Of a DNA stretch of 64,000 nt, positions 1-10,862 are shown one piece after another. This stretch comes from Lucifuga dentata (taxonomy: Eukaryota > Chordata > Actinopteri > Ophidiiformes > Bythitidae), in the NCBI GenBank assembly GCA_014773175.1, contig VXCM01000418.1, forward strand, positions 1 to 64,000, given 5' to 3'. The position numbers were made by a program, and so were the translations under genes. The notes under the pieces are model-generated. The model made no database searches. It had not been told where the DNA came from and saw only the letters and a program-made list of their open reading frames with translations. Position 1 is the first letter of the stretch; each line of letters starts with the position of its first letter.

Positions 1-143
1 GGCAGACAGAATTAGGTTTATGTTAGGGGCAACCTGCTTCCATCCCCCCAGAATCTTAGTAAGTGGCGGGTGAAGACCCCATGTTTGTTGTGTCCTAGTA
101 TAGCTTCACTTCGGCACAGTCTAACAGGGTATAAAACAAGCCT

Positions 144-510
144 TTGTCAGGACACTACACCTGCAGACACAATGAAGTGTTGAGGTGTTTAGCAGAGGTT
201 ATTGAAGGCAAGCGTGTTCAGGTAAATTCACCTGGTGCAAAGAGGCAGCATGACAGCATCTGTTTTGTTTGTAAAAAGTCTACGCCACAATCAGTTTTTA
301 ACAAGCATAGGAAGAGACTGGAAAATGGAGGTAAATTTAGGAACACAGTTAGTAATGTGAACTCAGCTCTGCTTGATTCGTTGGCTTTGTCTGCTCGTTG
401 CTGTCTGCGCTGTTTGTTGCAGGGGCTGGGTCTCAGGAGCGGGAACATTAGCGTCATGGGCTTAATGGCATCACCTGGGCCTGGTGTGTCCTCAAATATT
501 AAATAGGGAT
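144..510 (+). pseudogene. Retroelement-derived coding fragment
   Basis: An open stretch of about 120 codons begins with residues reading HYTCRHNEVLRCLAEVIE. I recall a similar phrase (YTWRHD.VL..LAE) from a C-terminal region of retroelement-encoded proteins predicted in fish and cnidarians; that link is from memory. The segment at 175-345 is repeated in degraded form at 1,225-1,400, next to a better preserved downstream part of the same protein family, which supports a mobile-element origin. After about residue 60 the reading frame no longer resembles the family. I read it as a fossil, not a functional gene. Confidence 0.45.
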
Positions 511-615
511 GAGTGAGTACACTATTATCTGTATCTGTATCTGTTCAGCCAACTAAATTATCTGTATCCATATTTTTAAATTATCCATATCAATAATCAG
601 AATGGGCGGGGCTTT
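505..615 (+). repeat. Terminal fragment of TAGGGATGAG-type element
   Basis: Starts TAGGGATGAGTGAGTACAC, followed by repeated TATCTG words and ending near GGGCGGGGC. The reverse complement of 5,335-5,500 matches it closely, including the CCAACTA-ATTATCTGTAT stretch. It is therefore one end of the DNA-element family represented more fully at 4,202-5,500. No opposite end or target duplication was found here. Confidence 0.55.
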
Positions 616-787
616 GGTTTTGTTGCCATGCATTTGGCTGTCTGCGCTGTCCATGAGCTGTGCATAACTGCACGCATGCAAATGTTTGGCTTGATTTGCA
701 GATAACACATGCATAATTGTTTTTTCCTCTCTCTCTTTCATGTCTTTAATGTCTATGAATATGTAATGTCATGATATTTCCTATATT

Positions 788-1130
788 ATGTCAGAGGAGA
801 TTTTAAAGCGCCGCACAAAGGAGCAGTTAATGAAACTTGCTGAACACTTTGAAATGGATGTTAGCGATAAATGACAAAAAGAGAATATGACATACTGAAG
901 CTAAACTTGTTTGAAGTAGAGGTTTTAAATTCAAGGAACACCCTAAGGCTTCTATTGAAATGTTTTCCTTAGTGTAGGAGTACCTGGTGGTTAACTTTTG
1001 AGCAACAAAAAGAATTGCTGTAGTTGCAGTTGGAGAGAGGCTTGAGCAGCAAGCAGAAATGAAAAAAAAAAATGGCTCTTGAAAGAATTAAGCAGGAGAT
1101 GGAAATTTAAAAAAACAGTGTGATTTGAAG
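788..1130 (+). pseudogene. Gag-like retroelement relic
   Basis: From the ATG at 788 the frame reads 28 codons (SEEILKRRTKEQLMKLAEHF...) to a stop at 872. A one-base frame change then continues as KREYDILKLNLFEVEVLNSR. Further on, near 1,035-1,110, broken frames read ERLEQQAEMKKK and MALERIKQEMEI. This order (TKEQL.KLAEH motif, then a charged coiled-coil rich in E, K and Q) resembles the N-terminal gag region of fish Ty3/Gypsy-like retroelements as I remember them. Several stops and frameshifts make it a dead copy. It sits between the two halves of another retroelement relic. Confidence 0.4.
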
Positions 1131-1224
1131 CAGTACAAATTAGCTCTAATACGTGATGGTAAGTTTCCAGCTGTTTCAGTTGTCAGTGGTAGTGCCTTTT
1201 CTCCAGAGTCTTCGTGTTTTGATA

Positions 1225-1871
1225 TTGCAGGCTGTTGAAAGCAAGCGCATTTTGTTCAGATAAATTCACAGGCAGCATGACAGCATTTGTTTTGTTCATG
1301 AGGATGAAAAGAAAAGGTAGTTCACAAAATGTGTGAAGCAGAGCGGAGGCAGGAAGAGACTGGAAAACAAAGGTAGATTTTGCAAGACAGTTGGTAGTTC
1401 CTCAGGAAATAGTAGTTACAAATCTTAAGCCAGATCAGGTGTTGCTGTCAGACTCTCATCATGTTGGTTTATTTTGTTAAGTGAACAGAGTCTGAGCGTA
1501 TTGGTTTATTTTGTTAACAGTCTCAGCATGTTGGTTTATTTTGTTGAGTTGACAGTCTCAGCTTGTTGGTTTATTTTGTTAACAGTCTCAGCATGTTGGT
1601 TTATTTTGTTAACAGTCTCAGCGTGTTGGTTTATTTTGTTAACAGTCTCAGCATGTTGGTTTATTTTGTTAACAGTCTCAGCGTGTTGGTTTATTTTGTT
1701 GAGTTGACAGTCTCAGCTTGTTGGTTTATTTTGTTAACAGTCTCAGCGTGTTGGTTTATTTTGTTGAGTTGACAGTGCCATGGGAAGAAGCAATGGATCA
1801 GAGGCTCATGAGAGGAAAAGCTCAAATACTCTGACTTAATATCAGAAGTAGAGCAAAAAGGATGGAAGGCT
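1225..1871 (+). pseudogene. Retroelement C-terminal coding relic interrupted by minisatellite
   Basis: Positions 1,373-1,465 read VDFARQLVVPQEIVVTNL followed by KPDQVLLSDSHHV. Positions 1,763-1,801 read VELTVPWEEAMDQ. Positions 1,827-1,871, in another frame, read YSDLISEVEQKGWKA. In that order these match a retroelement-associated protein family found in fish and cnidarian gene predictions (…LRPD…VELTVPWE…YADL..E…GW), recalled from memory. Between the first and second blocks the coding sequence has been tandemly amplified (1,459-1,777). The upstream part (1,225-1,400) is a degraded duplicate of 175-345. The fragment is not functional. Confidence 0.5.
1459..1777 (+). repeat. Minisatellite, about ten 30/35-bp units
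   Basis: The unit is (A/G)TGTTGGTTTATTTTGTT followed by either AACAGTCTCAGC (30 bp) or GAGTTGACAGTCTCAGC (35 bp). About ten units are present; the longer form occurs at units 3, 8 and 10, and the last one runs into unique sequence coding VELTVPWEE. In the host protein's frame a unit reads roughly S-L-S-V-L-V-Y-F-V, so the array grew from within a retroelement coding region. The 30-bp unit preserves frame and the 35-bp unit breaks it. Confidence 0.85.
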
Positions 1872-1872
1872 T

Positions 1873-1920
1873 AGGCTGGTTTCACATGATAAGGGTTGAG
1901 TGTTGCCGCTGAGGTTGGCA
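1873..1920 (+). repeat. Solitary TIR relic of the 8.5-kb Harbinger-like MITE family
   Basis: GGCTGGTTTCACATGATAAG and the following ggttgagtgttgccgctga closely match the left terminal inverted repeat of the element at 8,526 (GGCCGGATTCACATGACAAG, then CGTTGAGCATTGCCCTCAG). No partner end was recognised nearby, so this is an isolated remnant. Confidence 0.5.
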
Positions 1921-2139
1921 TTCTGCAATACAATAAAATATTGTTGTGTAAGAGCTGGCAAAGAGGGAGTTAACCCCCTCTGAGATGCTGGAGTGCACTG
2001 TTCAGCCTTCTCAGTGTTGTGGGCCCAACTCAGCAAAACACCAGTTATTGAGAAGACTTACCTGCACTCATAGATTCAGTTTATCATGGTTTAACTTTCA
2101 TGTCAGAGCATGATACTTGTTATTCTGAAAGTCTGATTA

Positions 2140-2600
2140 ACACACACACACAAGTCTGGTTGAGGCAAACAACTCTGCTGAAGTGACTGTAGCGGTTAAG
2201 CTAACATTGTGCAGAGCATCTTTGAAAATTATTTCCTTATCAGGATGTTATATCTTGGGTAGAGTTTTCTTAAAAGCCTCTTAAAGTTTCTTTTGTCACT
2301 GTTTAGACTGGTGTCATATCTTTAATGAGACAAAAAGTCACCGCCTCACTACTTTCACAAGACCATTAGCTCTGTCACAGGGAGTGCAGCTAGCTAACGC
2401 TCCAGCTAGCTTGATTGAGTCAGCATCACTTCCTGCTTGATTTACATCTCAAATCAGCTGATTGGCTCTCCTCACACCACTTTTGACTTGCATATTTATC
2501 TGGGTGTTTCTGCTTCAGATAGAGAAATTAATTTGTTGTTGCCACTGTTGGCTGTTTGACAGTTAGCCTGTATTGAATGTTGGATGGATATCTATGATGC
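2140..2600 (+). repeat. Dispersed repeat, older copy of the 59.8-kb family
   Basis: About 420 bp align by eye with 59,735-60,215. Shared blocks include gacaaaaagtcaccgc, gcagctagctaacgctccag, gagtcagcatcacttcctg, ctgattggctctcctc and ggtgtttctgcttcagat. Both copies follow a CA-rich tract and run in the same orientation. The terminal inverted repeats visible in the second copy are degraded here. Confidence 0.6.
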
Positions 2601-3962
2601 AACACAACAGTCCCCAAGACTGTCTCATTTATTGACTATCCTTCCATCCATCCATCCATCCATCCGATCAAGCTAAAAACTTTTGTTGTACCAGATAATT
2701 TTAATTCCAGGATTTGTAATGTAAATGCCTTTGTGCTGCAGATTTTATTGAAATTACTGTAAAATATTTAAAGACCAAATAAAATTCCAGCATCACAGTT
2801 ATTGCCATTAAATGTGATATAGCTCAGATTTCTGTTTTATGTGACTGAGCAAATGGGCATTCAAGTCTCCTTAAACAACAGTAATTGCACTGGGGATGTG
2901 GACTTAAGGTAGATGTTCTTGACACTGCAGCAAAGCATTGTGGGACATCTTCCTACCCAGTAAATTGCAGTAAAGGATAGGGATCTTATTTTTAGAGACT
3001 TTTTTATTTCCTCTCATTTTCTCTGCAGTTTCACTCACTCTTTCTGCATTGCTCTTATCTTCTCATCATCTCTCCTTTCATTCACCTTCCTTCTTTCCTT
3101 CCTTCACTTTCATATATCTGAAATCTGGTGCTCCACTGGGCAGGACAATAAAGAAAGAAAAAAAAGCTCACAGAGCATCAGTGAAGCCTGAGTAATAAAA
3201 GTCCAGTATCGCTGTGAGAGCAGCTGGATTCTCACAGATTACAAGAATTTATTGCAAGGTCGCCTCCAGAAAGCTAAAACAGACTGAAGTCATTGAACTA
3301 TTAAAGATAATCTTAAAAATAAGTATTTGTAGATTTATCCTCAGTGATGCATTTCAATCAGTTGACAGAGGAAAGCATTAGTTCCCTGAAGGTGATACTG
3401 GTTCCCTGAAAGCTTCAAGGAGAAGAAATATTCATATTTGTGTGAAACACCACAGGAGGTTTAGATTATCTTATAAGGACATCAACAAAAACACACATTA
3501 CATTCAGAGCAAGGGGTGACTGCTTCATTTATCATTTTTTTTCACTTAATGAAGAATCATGGTCAGGAATGTTGAGATTAAACATTTTACAGTTAATTAC
3601 AATTATAAAATCTCACAGTTTCTAAAGCATAAGAATTTCATTTTTCATTTTGGTTCATTAGTTTATCAGGGATAACGCTCATTGTTAACACTAAAACAAT
3701 AAACTGTAAATGAGCCAGAGTTAGCGCAAAAGGCTAATTTCCATCTGCAGTCCCTGGCCAAATGTTAAAAAAGGCACCCTAAAATCTGATAAAACAACAT
3801 TAGTATTAAGAATTTAGAAGCCATGGTTTAAAAAAACTCAGTGAAAGTCTCTGAGCTTATGTGGACAAAAGGTAAATCAAGACTTTTCAAAACGTGTCTA
3901 ACAACGGCTTTCAATATTGCCCCAGAAACTCCTGTTTTTTGTGTGTGGCTGGCAAGTGCTTC

Positions 3963-3963
<1 letters not shown>
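2601..3963. other. No gene recognised
   Basis: Unique-looking AT-rich sequence. It contains a short (CATC)n tract at about 2,642-2,664 and a pyrimidine-rich stretch at 3,000-3,110. Open frames are short and without recognisable motifs. Confidence 0.5.

Positions 3964-4007
<44 letters not shown>
3964..4007. repeat. (GT)n microsatellite
   Basis: An uninterrupted run of about 22 GT dinucleotides. The short open frames across it on both strands are repeat translations, not genes. Confidence 0.95.
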
Positions 4008-4008
<1 letters not shown>

Positions 4009-4201
4009 AGCCTTATATCTAGTGAAATGAAAATGAAATGGTCATTGTGATTTAAAAATACTTGAATGTAGCTGAGAAAGACATATCCAGTTTGTAAAGA
4101 GTACAGAGGAAAAGTTGCAGTAAAAAAGACTCCAGCACATTCATTTAACATGCTAATATGCTAATGTCAAGGTAAAACATTCCACTAGCTAATGCTAACA
4201 G

Positions 4202-5500
4202 TAGGGTTGAGCCAAATACTCAGATGACACGAGTATCCAGTACAGATAATGTACTTAATGTACTTTTTACGAGCACAAGTACCATCCGAGTAAAATGTGT
4301 CAATATCCATACTTATGATGAAGGAAAATCACCAGTGGGTAGCTGTGTCGGCATCATTCCGTGATAGGCCAGCCACACAGAGTATTAACCTCAGAGCGCA
4401 CAAGAACATGTGTGAGATCGCATCAAAACTCACCCTTTAAAAACCGACTCATCAGTTGAATGAGTTTATCTATCAAAGTTATTGATAACACGTGAGGCAA
4501 ATAAAGTTTTAAACATCGCCTAGATTTCATACCGCTGAAGTTTACCACCAGACTGAATCAGGTCTTAATTTTTGCGTGTGTGTTTGTTTTATGAATAGCT
4601 ACTGTGATATGTAAATAAGGAAATATCACAGTAACGCCTCTTTCAAGGCTAACGCTAAAATATGTTGCTAAAAGGTGTTTATGAATGAGGGAACATGGTT
4701 GTGCTATGATATTTGTGCATAGTAATGTGGTAAATCATGCACTACGGTTTATGAATCTGGGTCATTATTCTCACCAGTCACCATAGTTAAACATGCATTT
4801 ACTGTGGACATTCACACGTTAGCACATATTACTGATTACAAATGGACATTTTTAGCTTCTAGCTTCTAGATGCTACTGTGGGACTATCAGTAGAACAATC
4901 TCTCACTCCCCCACCGTCTCTCTCTCTCTCTCTCGCTCTCTCTCACTCACACACACACCACATAACATTGTAGAAATAAAAAAAAATTTAGGTCGTAAAA
5001 AAAAGCCCTGTGATCACACACACAAACATCACACTGTTTAAATTTAATTTTTAAAAAGTAAAAACAAAACAAAACAATAAAAAAGAAAGCTATGTTGAGT
5101 ATGAAAACTCTAGTTCATGCATGTTACTTCATACTTCTTATTACTGCATGTGTTGTGTTCATTGACTCACTGAAGTTTATTCATTCAAGTTTATAAAAAC
5201 TTGTGTAAATAGTTCTCTTATCTTGTGATCAAAAACACTGATCTGAAGCTCAATTCTGAGGTTGTTCTGTAAATAGTTTTCTAAAAAATAATAAATCCAG
5301 CAACTTCTGACCAACCCATATCCAGGTTAAAAATATCAACTTTCTGTTAGGCCCCGCCCACTTCCGGTTTAAGTCTTGTCCATTTTGAGTACAGATACGG
5401 ACACAGATAATATAGATAATATATAAGATAATATAATATAGTTATACAGATAATATAGTTGGTTGAACAGATACAGATAATGGTGTACTTACTCATTCTA
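4202..5500 (+). mobile_element. Non-autonomous DNA element with TAGGG(A/T)TGAG ends
   Basis: The left end reads TAGGGTTGAGCC and the right end, reverse complemented, reads TAGAATGAGTAAGTACAC. The right 165 bp match the isolated end at 505-615 in the opposite orientation. No transposase frame is present. I looked for an 8-bp target duplication and found none (left flank GCTAACAG, right flank CACTCTAC), so the limits and the superfamily (possibly hAT) are uncertain. It is inserted beside a single copy of the 40-bp unit that forms the minisatellite at 6,971. Another repeat (4,510-4,765) and a CT/CA tract (4,917-4,960) lie inside. Confidence 0.45.
4510..4765 (-). repeat. Dispersed repeat, inverted relative to 37,829
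   Basis: Reverse-complemented, this segment begins gacccagattcataaaccgt and ends near ttcagtctggtggtaaactt, with cggtatgaaatct beyond. It matches 37,829-38,070 (gggccagattcataaacg … ttcagtctgacggcaaattt … cagtatgaaatct). It carries no coding potential. It is nested in the element at 4,202-5,500. Confidence 0.5.
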
Positions 5501-5661
5501 CACTCTACTCACGATACAACTAATTTAACTTACATAATTAAATAATTAGAAATAGTACTTGACACAGTATTAACGTATTTATTTAAATTCATTTTTGCTA
5601 ACTTGTTCCTCTCTGCTGCAGTTGGCCACCCATTCTGATTAGACCAGGAGCTACCAAACAC

Positions 5662-6356
5662 TCGTGATGGGCTGATGATACCGAAGCATCAATGCTCCAG
5701 TGTACTGGAGCATGTGTCAAACATCACGTGATTGATGACGTCCGAAACTTCGAACATTACCAAAGCACCAGAAAAGGTGTGAAAGTCATTAAAGCGCTGG
5801 CCCAAAACTGCTACAGCCTGTAGGCTATATGTACACTGTTGTGACACAAGAGATAGATAATGTTACAAGAAGACTGATATGGAGTCAACCGCTGGAAAAA
5901 GGCGATCTGGCGATCCCACGAACATGAACTATCATAGTCAGATAAATGTCAAACACAAATGAAACATGAATAAGCCCAGAGTGGATATAAGACCGAAAGA
6001 CACCAGAGGTGCCGAAAGTGAGAAATGTCTTCAGTCATCAAATAACTTTTTCAGAACACGTTTAGACATTATTTTAGGCTGCATTTATTGTAGCAGTTGT
6101 ATAAGTGGACACGAATATCAGAAGATTAAAAAGGAACACCACGTAGGCTTCTCCTAGACTTTTATTACGCACACATTGAAGCTATGAAATCAACGGGCAT
6201 TGTACTGTCTTAAGTTTAATGGCTGCTATAATTTCTGCAGCCCACAAGATGTCACTGTGCTCTCCGTTTCCGATGCCCCGAGGCTTACAATCTTTTTTTT
6301 CGAAACAAACTGGAAGAAAGCCCAAAGCTTCATAAGGCTTCGTCTGCCCAACACTA
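5662..6356. mobile_element. hAT-type MITE with 8-bp target duplication
   Basis: The 695-bp element is flanked on both sides by the identical octamer CCAAACAC (5,654-5,661 and 6,357-6,364). Its ends are imperfect inverted repeats: left TCGTGATGGGC, right (reverse complemented) TAGTGTTGGGC, with a shared gaagc(a/c)t word further in. An 8-bp duplication with short imperfect repeats is typical of hAT transposons. No transposase is encoded; the short open frames inside show no motif. The perfect duplication suggests a fairly recent or well-kept insertion. Confidence 0.75.
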
Positions 6357-6589
6357 CCAAACACACTCAGCTGCTCTGCAATTAATCAGCAATCAATCTG
6401 CTCTTAAATGAAGGTGATCCTGTTGGAATGAACCAACTGTGGTAGAGTTGGGTGGGGGTGGGTTGTAATGTGTTCTGGTTAAAATAGCTATTTCAAGGAT
6501 GTTTCAAATAAGCTGAAAGTTTTAATCAAAACTCATGTTGTATATAAATTCAGTTTGTCTATATTTCACAAACAACATGATGTATTTGT

Positions 6590-6720
6590 TCTGTGAGGTG
6601 ATTGATTCATTGTAATTTCCTTTAGTAGGCGGAGCATCAGGCCTATAAAGGCAGGAGTTTGGAGCTCCTGGTTCACTCTGGACCTACTAGCAGAGAGGCA
6701 GGACAGTTTGTTGCAGAAGC
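6590..6720 (+). promoter_or_regulatory. Possible TATA promoter, perhaps of an LTR or gene relic
   Basis: TATAAAGG occurs at about 6,643 in a GC-richer setting (ggcggagcatcaggcctata). About 30 bp downstream comes a capsite-like stretch (ctggttcactctggacc). The arrangement resembles a retroelement LTR or a core promoter, but no LTR borders, primer-binding site or downstream coding frame were found. Confidence 0.2.
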
Positions 6721-6970
6721 CAAACTCTAAAGGGTCTTTGTTTGCAGGAAACTTACTACTTAGTAATTTTGCTTAAACTTTTTGATTTATTTTTTCTTTT
6801 CTTTTTTTTTTGTTAATACAAGTTTTGGCTAAGATTATCTCCTGCACGGTAAATAATTTTGACTGCTGTGGAGGAAAATTTTAAAAAATGGTGCTAGTAA
6901 AAGCTTTCAGTCTTTTTCATTCCTCATCACTCGACCAACATCACATAAACACTTTGCAGCAGCTTCAAGG

Positions 6971-7250
6971 AAAACATTCCACTAGCTAATGTTAGCAGCA
7001 GGTTTAAGCTAAAACACTCCATTAGCTAATGTTAGCAGCAGTTTAAAGCTAAAATACTCCACTAGCTAATGTTAGCAGCAGGTTTAAGCTAAAACACTCC
7101 ATTAGCTAATGTTAGCAGCAGTTTAAAGCTAAAATACTCCACTAGCTAATGTTAGCAGCAGGTTTAAGCCTAAACACTCCTAGCTTAATATTAGCAGCAG
7201 CTTAAGGGAAAACACTCCACTTGATAATTAGCAGCAGGCTAAAGGTCAAA
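6971..7250. repeat. Minisatellite, seven 40-bp units
   Basis: The unit is AAAACACTCC, (A/C)TTAGCTAAT, GTTAGCAGCA, G(G/T)TTTAAGCT (40 bp), with about seven copies. The same unit forms a longer array at 46,602-47,190, and a single copy occurs at about 4,174-4,201. Some 350 bp downstream (7,598) the words attatttctctgactata and gtgacatc recur beside the second array, so both arrays belong to one dispersed element or duplication. Confidence 0.85.
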
Positions 7251-8525
7251 ACATGTTTTCTAAAAGTGGTGCTTTGTCTTTGTTTACCACATAAACATTC
7301 ACTACACCTCCTTCTTTATTAAAAAAAAAAAAACACAGCTATTATCTAGCCAAAGGAAGTGCCTGTGGCCATTTTAGCAAAAAAAAACAAAAACAAAAAC
7401 AAAAAACATTTTATTGATGTTCATTTTGTATTTGTTACAGGCAGATATTGCATTATTTTGGTTTTCAAAGACCAGAATAGTGAAGTTTTCCTTAATTATT
7501 TGTGTAGTCAGGCATTTTTTTTTTTTTTTTTTTTTTTACATAAAAAAATTTCCATGCTGATGCAATTTGTTTTTGTTTGTGACAATAATTATGAAAACAT
7601 GATTATTTCTCTGACTATAGTCATGCAGTCTAAAATTCAAACTGTGACATCCCTACTCATAAAAGTTCTTTAATCACATTTCACCTCTAATTTTTCTGTT
7701 ATATCTCAAATAGGTCAACAAGTTTTCATGTCATTTGTGGAAGTCATGATGTCTTAACAGAAGACATTTAGAAACCTCTTTGATCAAATGAGAGAATGTA
7801 GATAAAGAGAAAGTGACAGGAATTTCTGTGTTATTTCTGTTTTTGTTTTTTGTTTTTTTCCTGCAGCTGAACGATTCCATGTGGTGACAATTAGTCATGT
7901 CACAAGCTGACAGATAAATAGCAGACAGAGGCGTGGTTAGCCATGAAATCGCAGGGAGAGAAAATAAAGCTCACATGATTGTAAAATTGAGAAATGTGTA
8001 ATTTGAGAAAGAGGAAAATAACTCTCACACAGCCTCTCGTAGAATCTCCCCCTCATCAAATTGCATCTGGGTTTGCTGAGCTCTGAAAGTAAATTGGTTT
8101 TCTGCCTCAGGAGTGATAGTGTCACTGCCGGGGCTCATCCTGCCTGATCACATGATGAAGCTGGAATTGAAGGGTTGCTCCGGTTCGTTTTGGTCAACAG
8201 GCATTCCAGCAATCATCTTTTCCCTTCGGCCAATGAAGTCTGCAGACCAGATTGACATGGTTCACATGCAGGACATCGCGCCGATTTGTCAAAGACAGGA
8301 CGCAGAATAAAACAGAGCAATTGTATTTTCTGGTGGTCAGCATATAACACAATCATGTTTTTATGATTAAGATCATAAAGATCAGGGGTTAATAAGGCTG
8401 TTAGACTATAAACTGTCTGATGCTAAATAATCCAGATATCAGTAGTTTATGTCTGTGTTATACCTGAGGTTGTTATTTCTGGTAATGGACAGTAAGTTTT
8501 ACATAAGAGCTTCACCACAGAGTAA
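7251..8525. other. No gene recognised
   Basis: AT-rich sequence with poly-A/poly-T runs (7,321-7,333; 7,379-7,410; 7,517-7,538). The open frames here depend on these runs or are short and featureless. The 8,030-8,310 stretch is less repetitive but shows no splice-bounded exon that I can defend. Confidence 0.5.
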
Positions 8526-9229
8526 GGCCGGATTCACATGACAAGCGTTGAGCATTGCCCTCAGCGTTCTGCTTGCACCTGAGCGGAGTCTGAGCAGCGC
8601 CGCTCAACGTCACGCTGACAGGAAGCGCTCGTTGCTATTGACAATTTAACGGTTACCATGGACTGTGAAGACAGGATGTAGCCTACACGCGATCTTTGCA
8701 CATTCGTGATTAAAGTCGGATTTCAGTTTTGACTCAGGTAGCAACATGGACATTGCAAAAAACAAAAATGCTCTTCTTATTAGGAGACGAAAAGCGAAAA
8801 AAACGGCGAATGTGGGTGCATGAATCCTCCCATTTCAGGCGCTATATTAACAATTTCCAAATCTGATGTCTCTGTCTGACTGCTGACATTTTGCCAAACA
8901 AGCGCCTTTTTTTTTTTTTTTTAAACCAGATCATGATATAATTTTAAAGTTGTGTTGTATAATCTGCAGATTATAAGCTCCTCCTCCTCCATTGTTGTGG
9001 CATTTCTGGTTATGCTCCGATTAGTTGCGCGATGGAAAGGTCAGCATCGGAAAGGGTCAAAGTTCATTTAAATGAATTTTGAGCGCTGTGTCAAAACAGA
9101 GAATCTGAGCATCGCGCAGCACTCAAGGTGGCGTGACGCAATGTTAGAAGTCACCGCTCAGCTCCCAATACACAATAATGCAACACCTAGGTCAACACAA
9201 CGCTCAACGCTTGTCATATGAATCCAGCC
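8526..9229. mobile_element. PIF/Harbinger-like MITE, TAA target duplication
   Basis: Terminal inverted repeats of about 28 bp: left GGCCGGATTCACATGACAAG plus CGTTGAGC, right (reverse complemented) GGCTGGATTCATATGACAAG plus CGTTGAGC. TAA lies directly outside both ends (8,523-8,525 and 9,230-9,232). Three-base TWA duplications are typical of PIF/Harbinger. At 704 bp and with no transposase frame it is non-autonomous. Subterminal GCGCTCA/TGAGCGC words recur inside. A lone end of the family lies at 1,873-1,920. Confidence 0.7.
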
Positions 9230-9232
9230 TAA

Positions 9233-10294
9233 CGCACCACATGACCAGATGCAGTTTGTTTGCAGGTACTTATGAGTTTGCTTCAGGTGTGATCCATTTC
9301 TGTTTTCCTTTCTGTTTTCCTTCCTTTCTTCCCAACACACACCTGCCCAGTTAGCCCATTCCCTACCTGGAAGCAGAGAGAGAGAGAACCAGACTAAACC
9401 ATGTAGGTGTGAAAACTTCCTACACTTAAGTATTTTATTTATTTTATGGTATGTTTTAACTGTTAATTGTTATTATGTTTTTAAATTTGTGTGACTGCTA
9501 CAGTATGACTGCTTGTTGATCGAGCACTATGATCCATGGAGAACGGTATCTCGCTTCTGTATATGCTGAAGGTGTATGATGGAAGTGACAATAAACAATA
9601 AACAAACTTGGTTCACATTAGATTAAGAATTAGCATTGCATTTAACTTGAAATCTCCACTGTTCTGCTTTCTTAGCATCTCTCTCATCTGTCTGCACTTC
9701 CCACTGATTTCTGCTCTTGACAATCACATTGTCCTGATGATGAGTGTTTACATAGAATGTGTCTGATTAAGTCCACCGTGCCCTTCTTAGTTTTACTCTT
9801 ATGCCGACTTCACTTTCTGTATAATTAAATGTCTTCCCTTGGTCCCTCTGTTCCATTAATCTTGTCATTTCTGATTTGCCGTCTTCCTTCACTTTTACTA
9901 AATGCTGCGGATCAGCCTGAGTCCTTCCTAATGCATGTCCATCCTGTCCTCCTTTATCCATGACCCATGCCAGTTCCACTCTGTGTCATTCTGTTATGCA
10001 TTATGTATAATTTATGTAACAAGGAGATCTTCTTGTCACAGATCCAGCAGGATTCGGGTAAGAATCCTTTCAGGCAATGCTCCACACTTCTCCCTCGCTA
10101 TATTAGCCAGATTGAGGACATCTGCTGATTTCTGGCTGAGTTTGCACGTGACAAGTGTGGAGGTATGTCGTGTGCTGTTCTTTATTTACTTTACCTTTTT
10201 TTTATGCTTTGTGGCTTACATTTAGCTTCTGCCCTTCACATCTGTGTCGGCTCTCCTGTCCTTCAAATGCTCAGCGTTCCCCTTATTTCAGCTC
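9233..10294. other. No gene; LINE-like 3' tail near 9,500-9,605
   Basis: Mostly unique-looking sequence. The words acggtatctcgcttctgtat and gaagtgacaataaacaataa (9,543-9,600) look like the 3' end of an old LINE copy. The open frames at 9,767-10,438 have no recognisable domain and overlap the start of the Tc1 relic. Confidence 0.4.
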
Positions 10295-10387
10295 TTTAGA
10301 AGATTTTCTCTTTCAGGATTTTCTGGCAGAAAGCAGAATTCATGGTCCCATCAATTATGGCAAGTGTCTGAAGCAGCAAAGCAACCG

Positions 10388-10862
10388 CCCACCATCATGT
10401 TACCACCTCCATGTCTGAATGTTGCTATGACGATCTAACCCCCACCATCACGCTACCACCTCCATGTCTGAATGTTGCTATGATGATCTAACCCCCACCA
10501 TCACACTACCACTTGTCTGTTGCTATGACGATCTTAACCCCCAACATCACGTTACCATCTCCATTACTGATTGTTACTATGACGATCTTAATCCCCCCAC
10601 ATCATGCTACCATCTTCATGTCTAACTTGCTATGACAATCTTAACCCCATCATGTTACCACCTCCATGTCTGACTGTTCCTATGACAATCTTAACCTCCC
10701 CCCCACATCACGTTACCATCTCCATGTCTGAATGTCACTATGACGATCTTAAACCTCCCCACATCACGCTACCACCTCCATGTCTGAATGTTGCAATGAT
10801 GATCTTAACCCCCCACCATCACGCTACCACCTCCATGTCTGAATGCTGCAATGATGATCTTA
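10388..10862 (-). repeat. Minisatellite inside Tc1 relic, nine 46-57 bp units
   Basis: The unit on the plus strand is ccaccatcacgctaccacct, ccatgtctgaatgttgctat, gaygatcttaacc. About nine units of 46-57 bp are present. On the minus strand a unit reads K-I-I-I-A-(T)-V-R-H-G-G-G-S-V-M-V, the region of Tc1-like transposases preceding the conserved WGCF. The ancestral transposase has this segment once. The element at 48,333 contains an array of the same unit. Confidence 0.85.

Noticed and set aside
10388..10862. Regularly spaced repeats, considered as a CRISPR array
   Set aside because: Units are contiguous without unique spacers, lie in a eukaryotic transposon and translate to part of a transposase.
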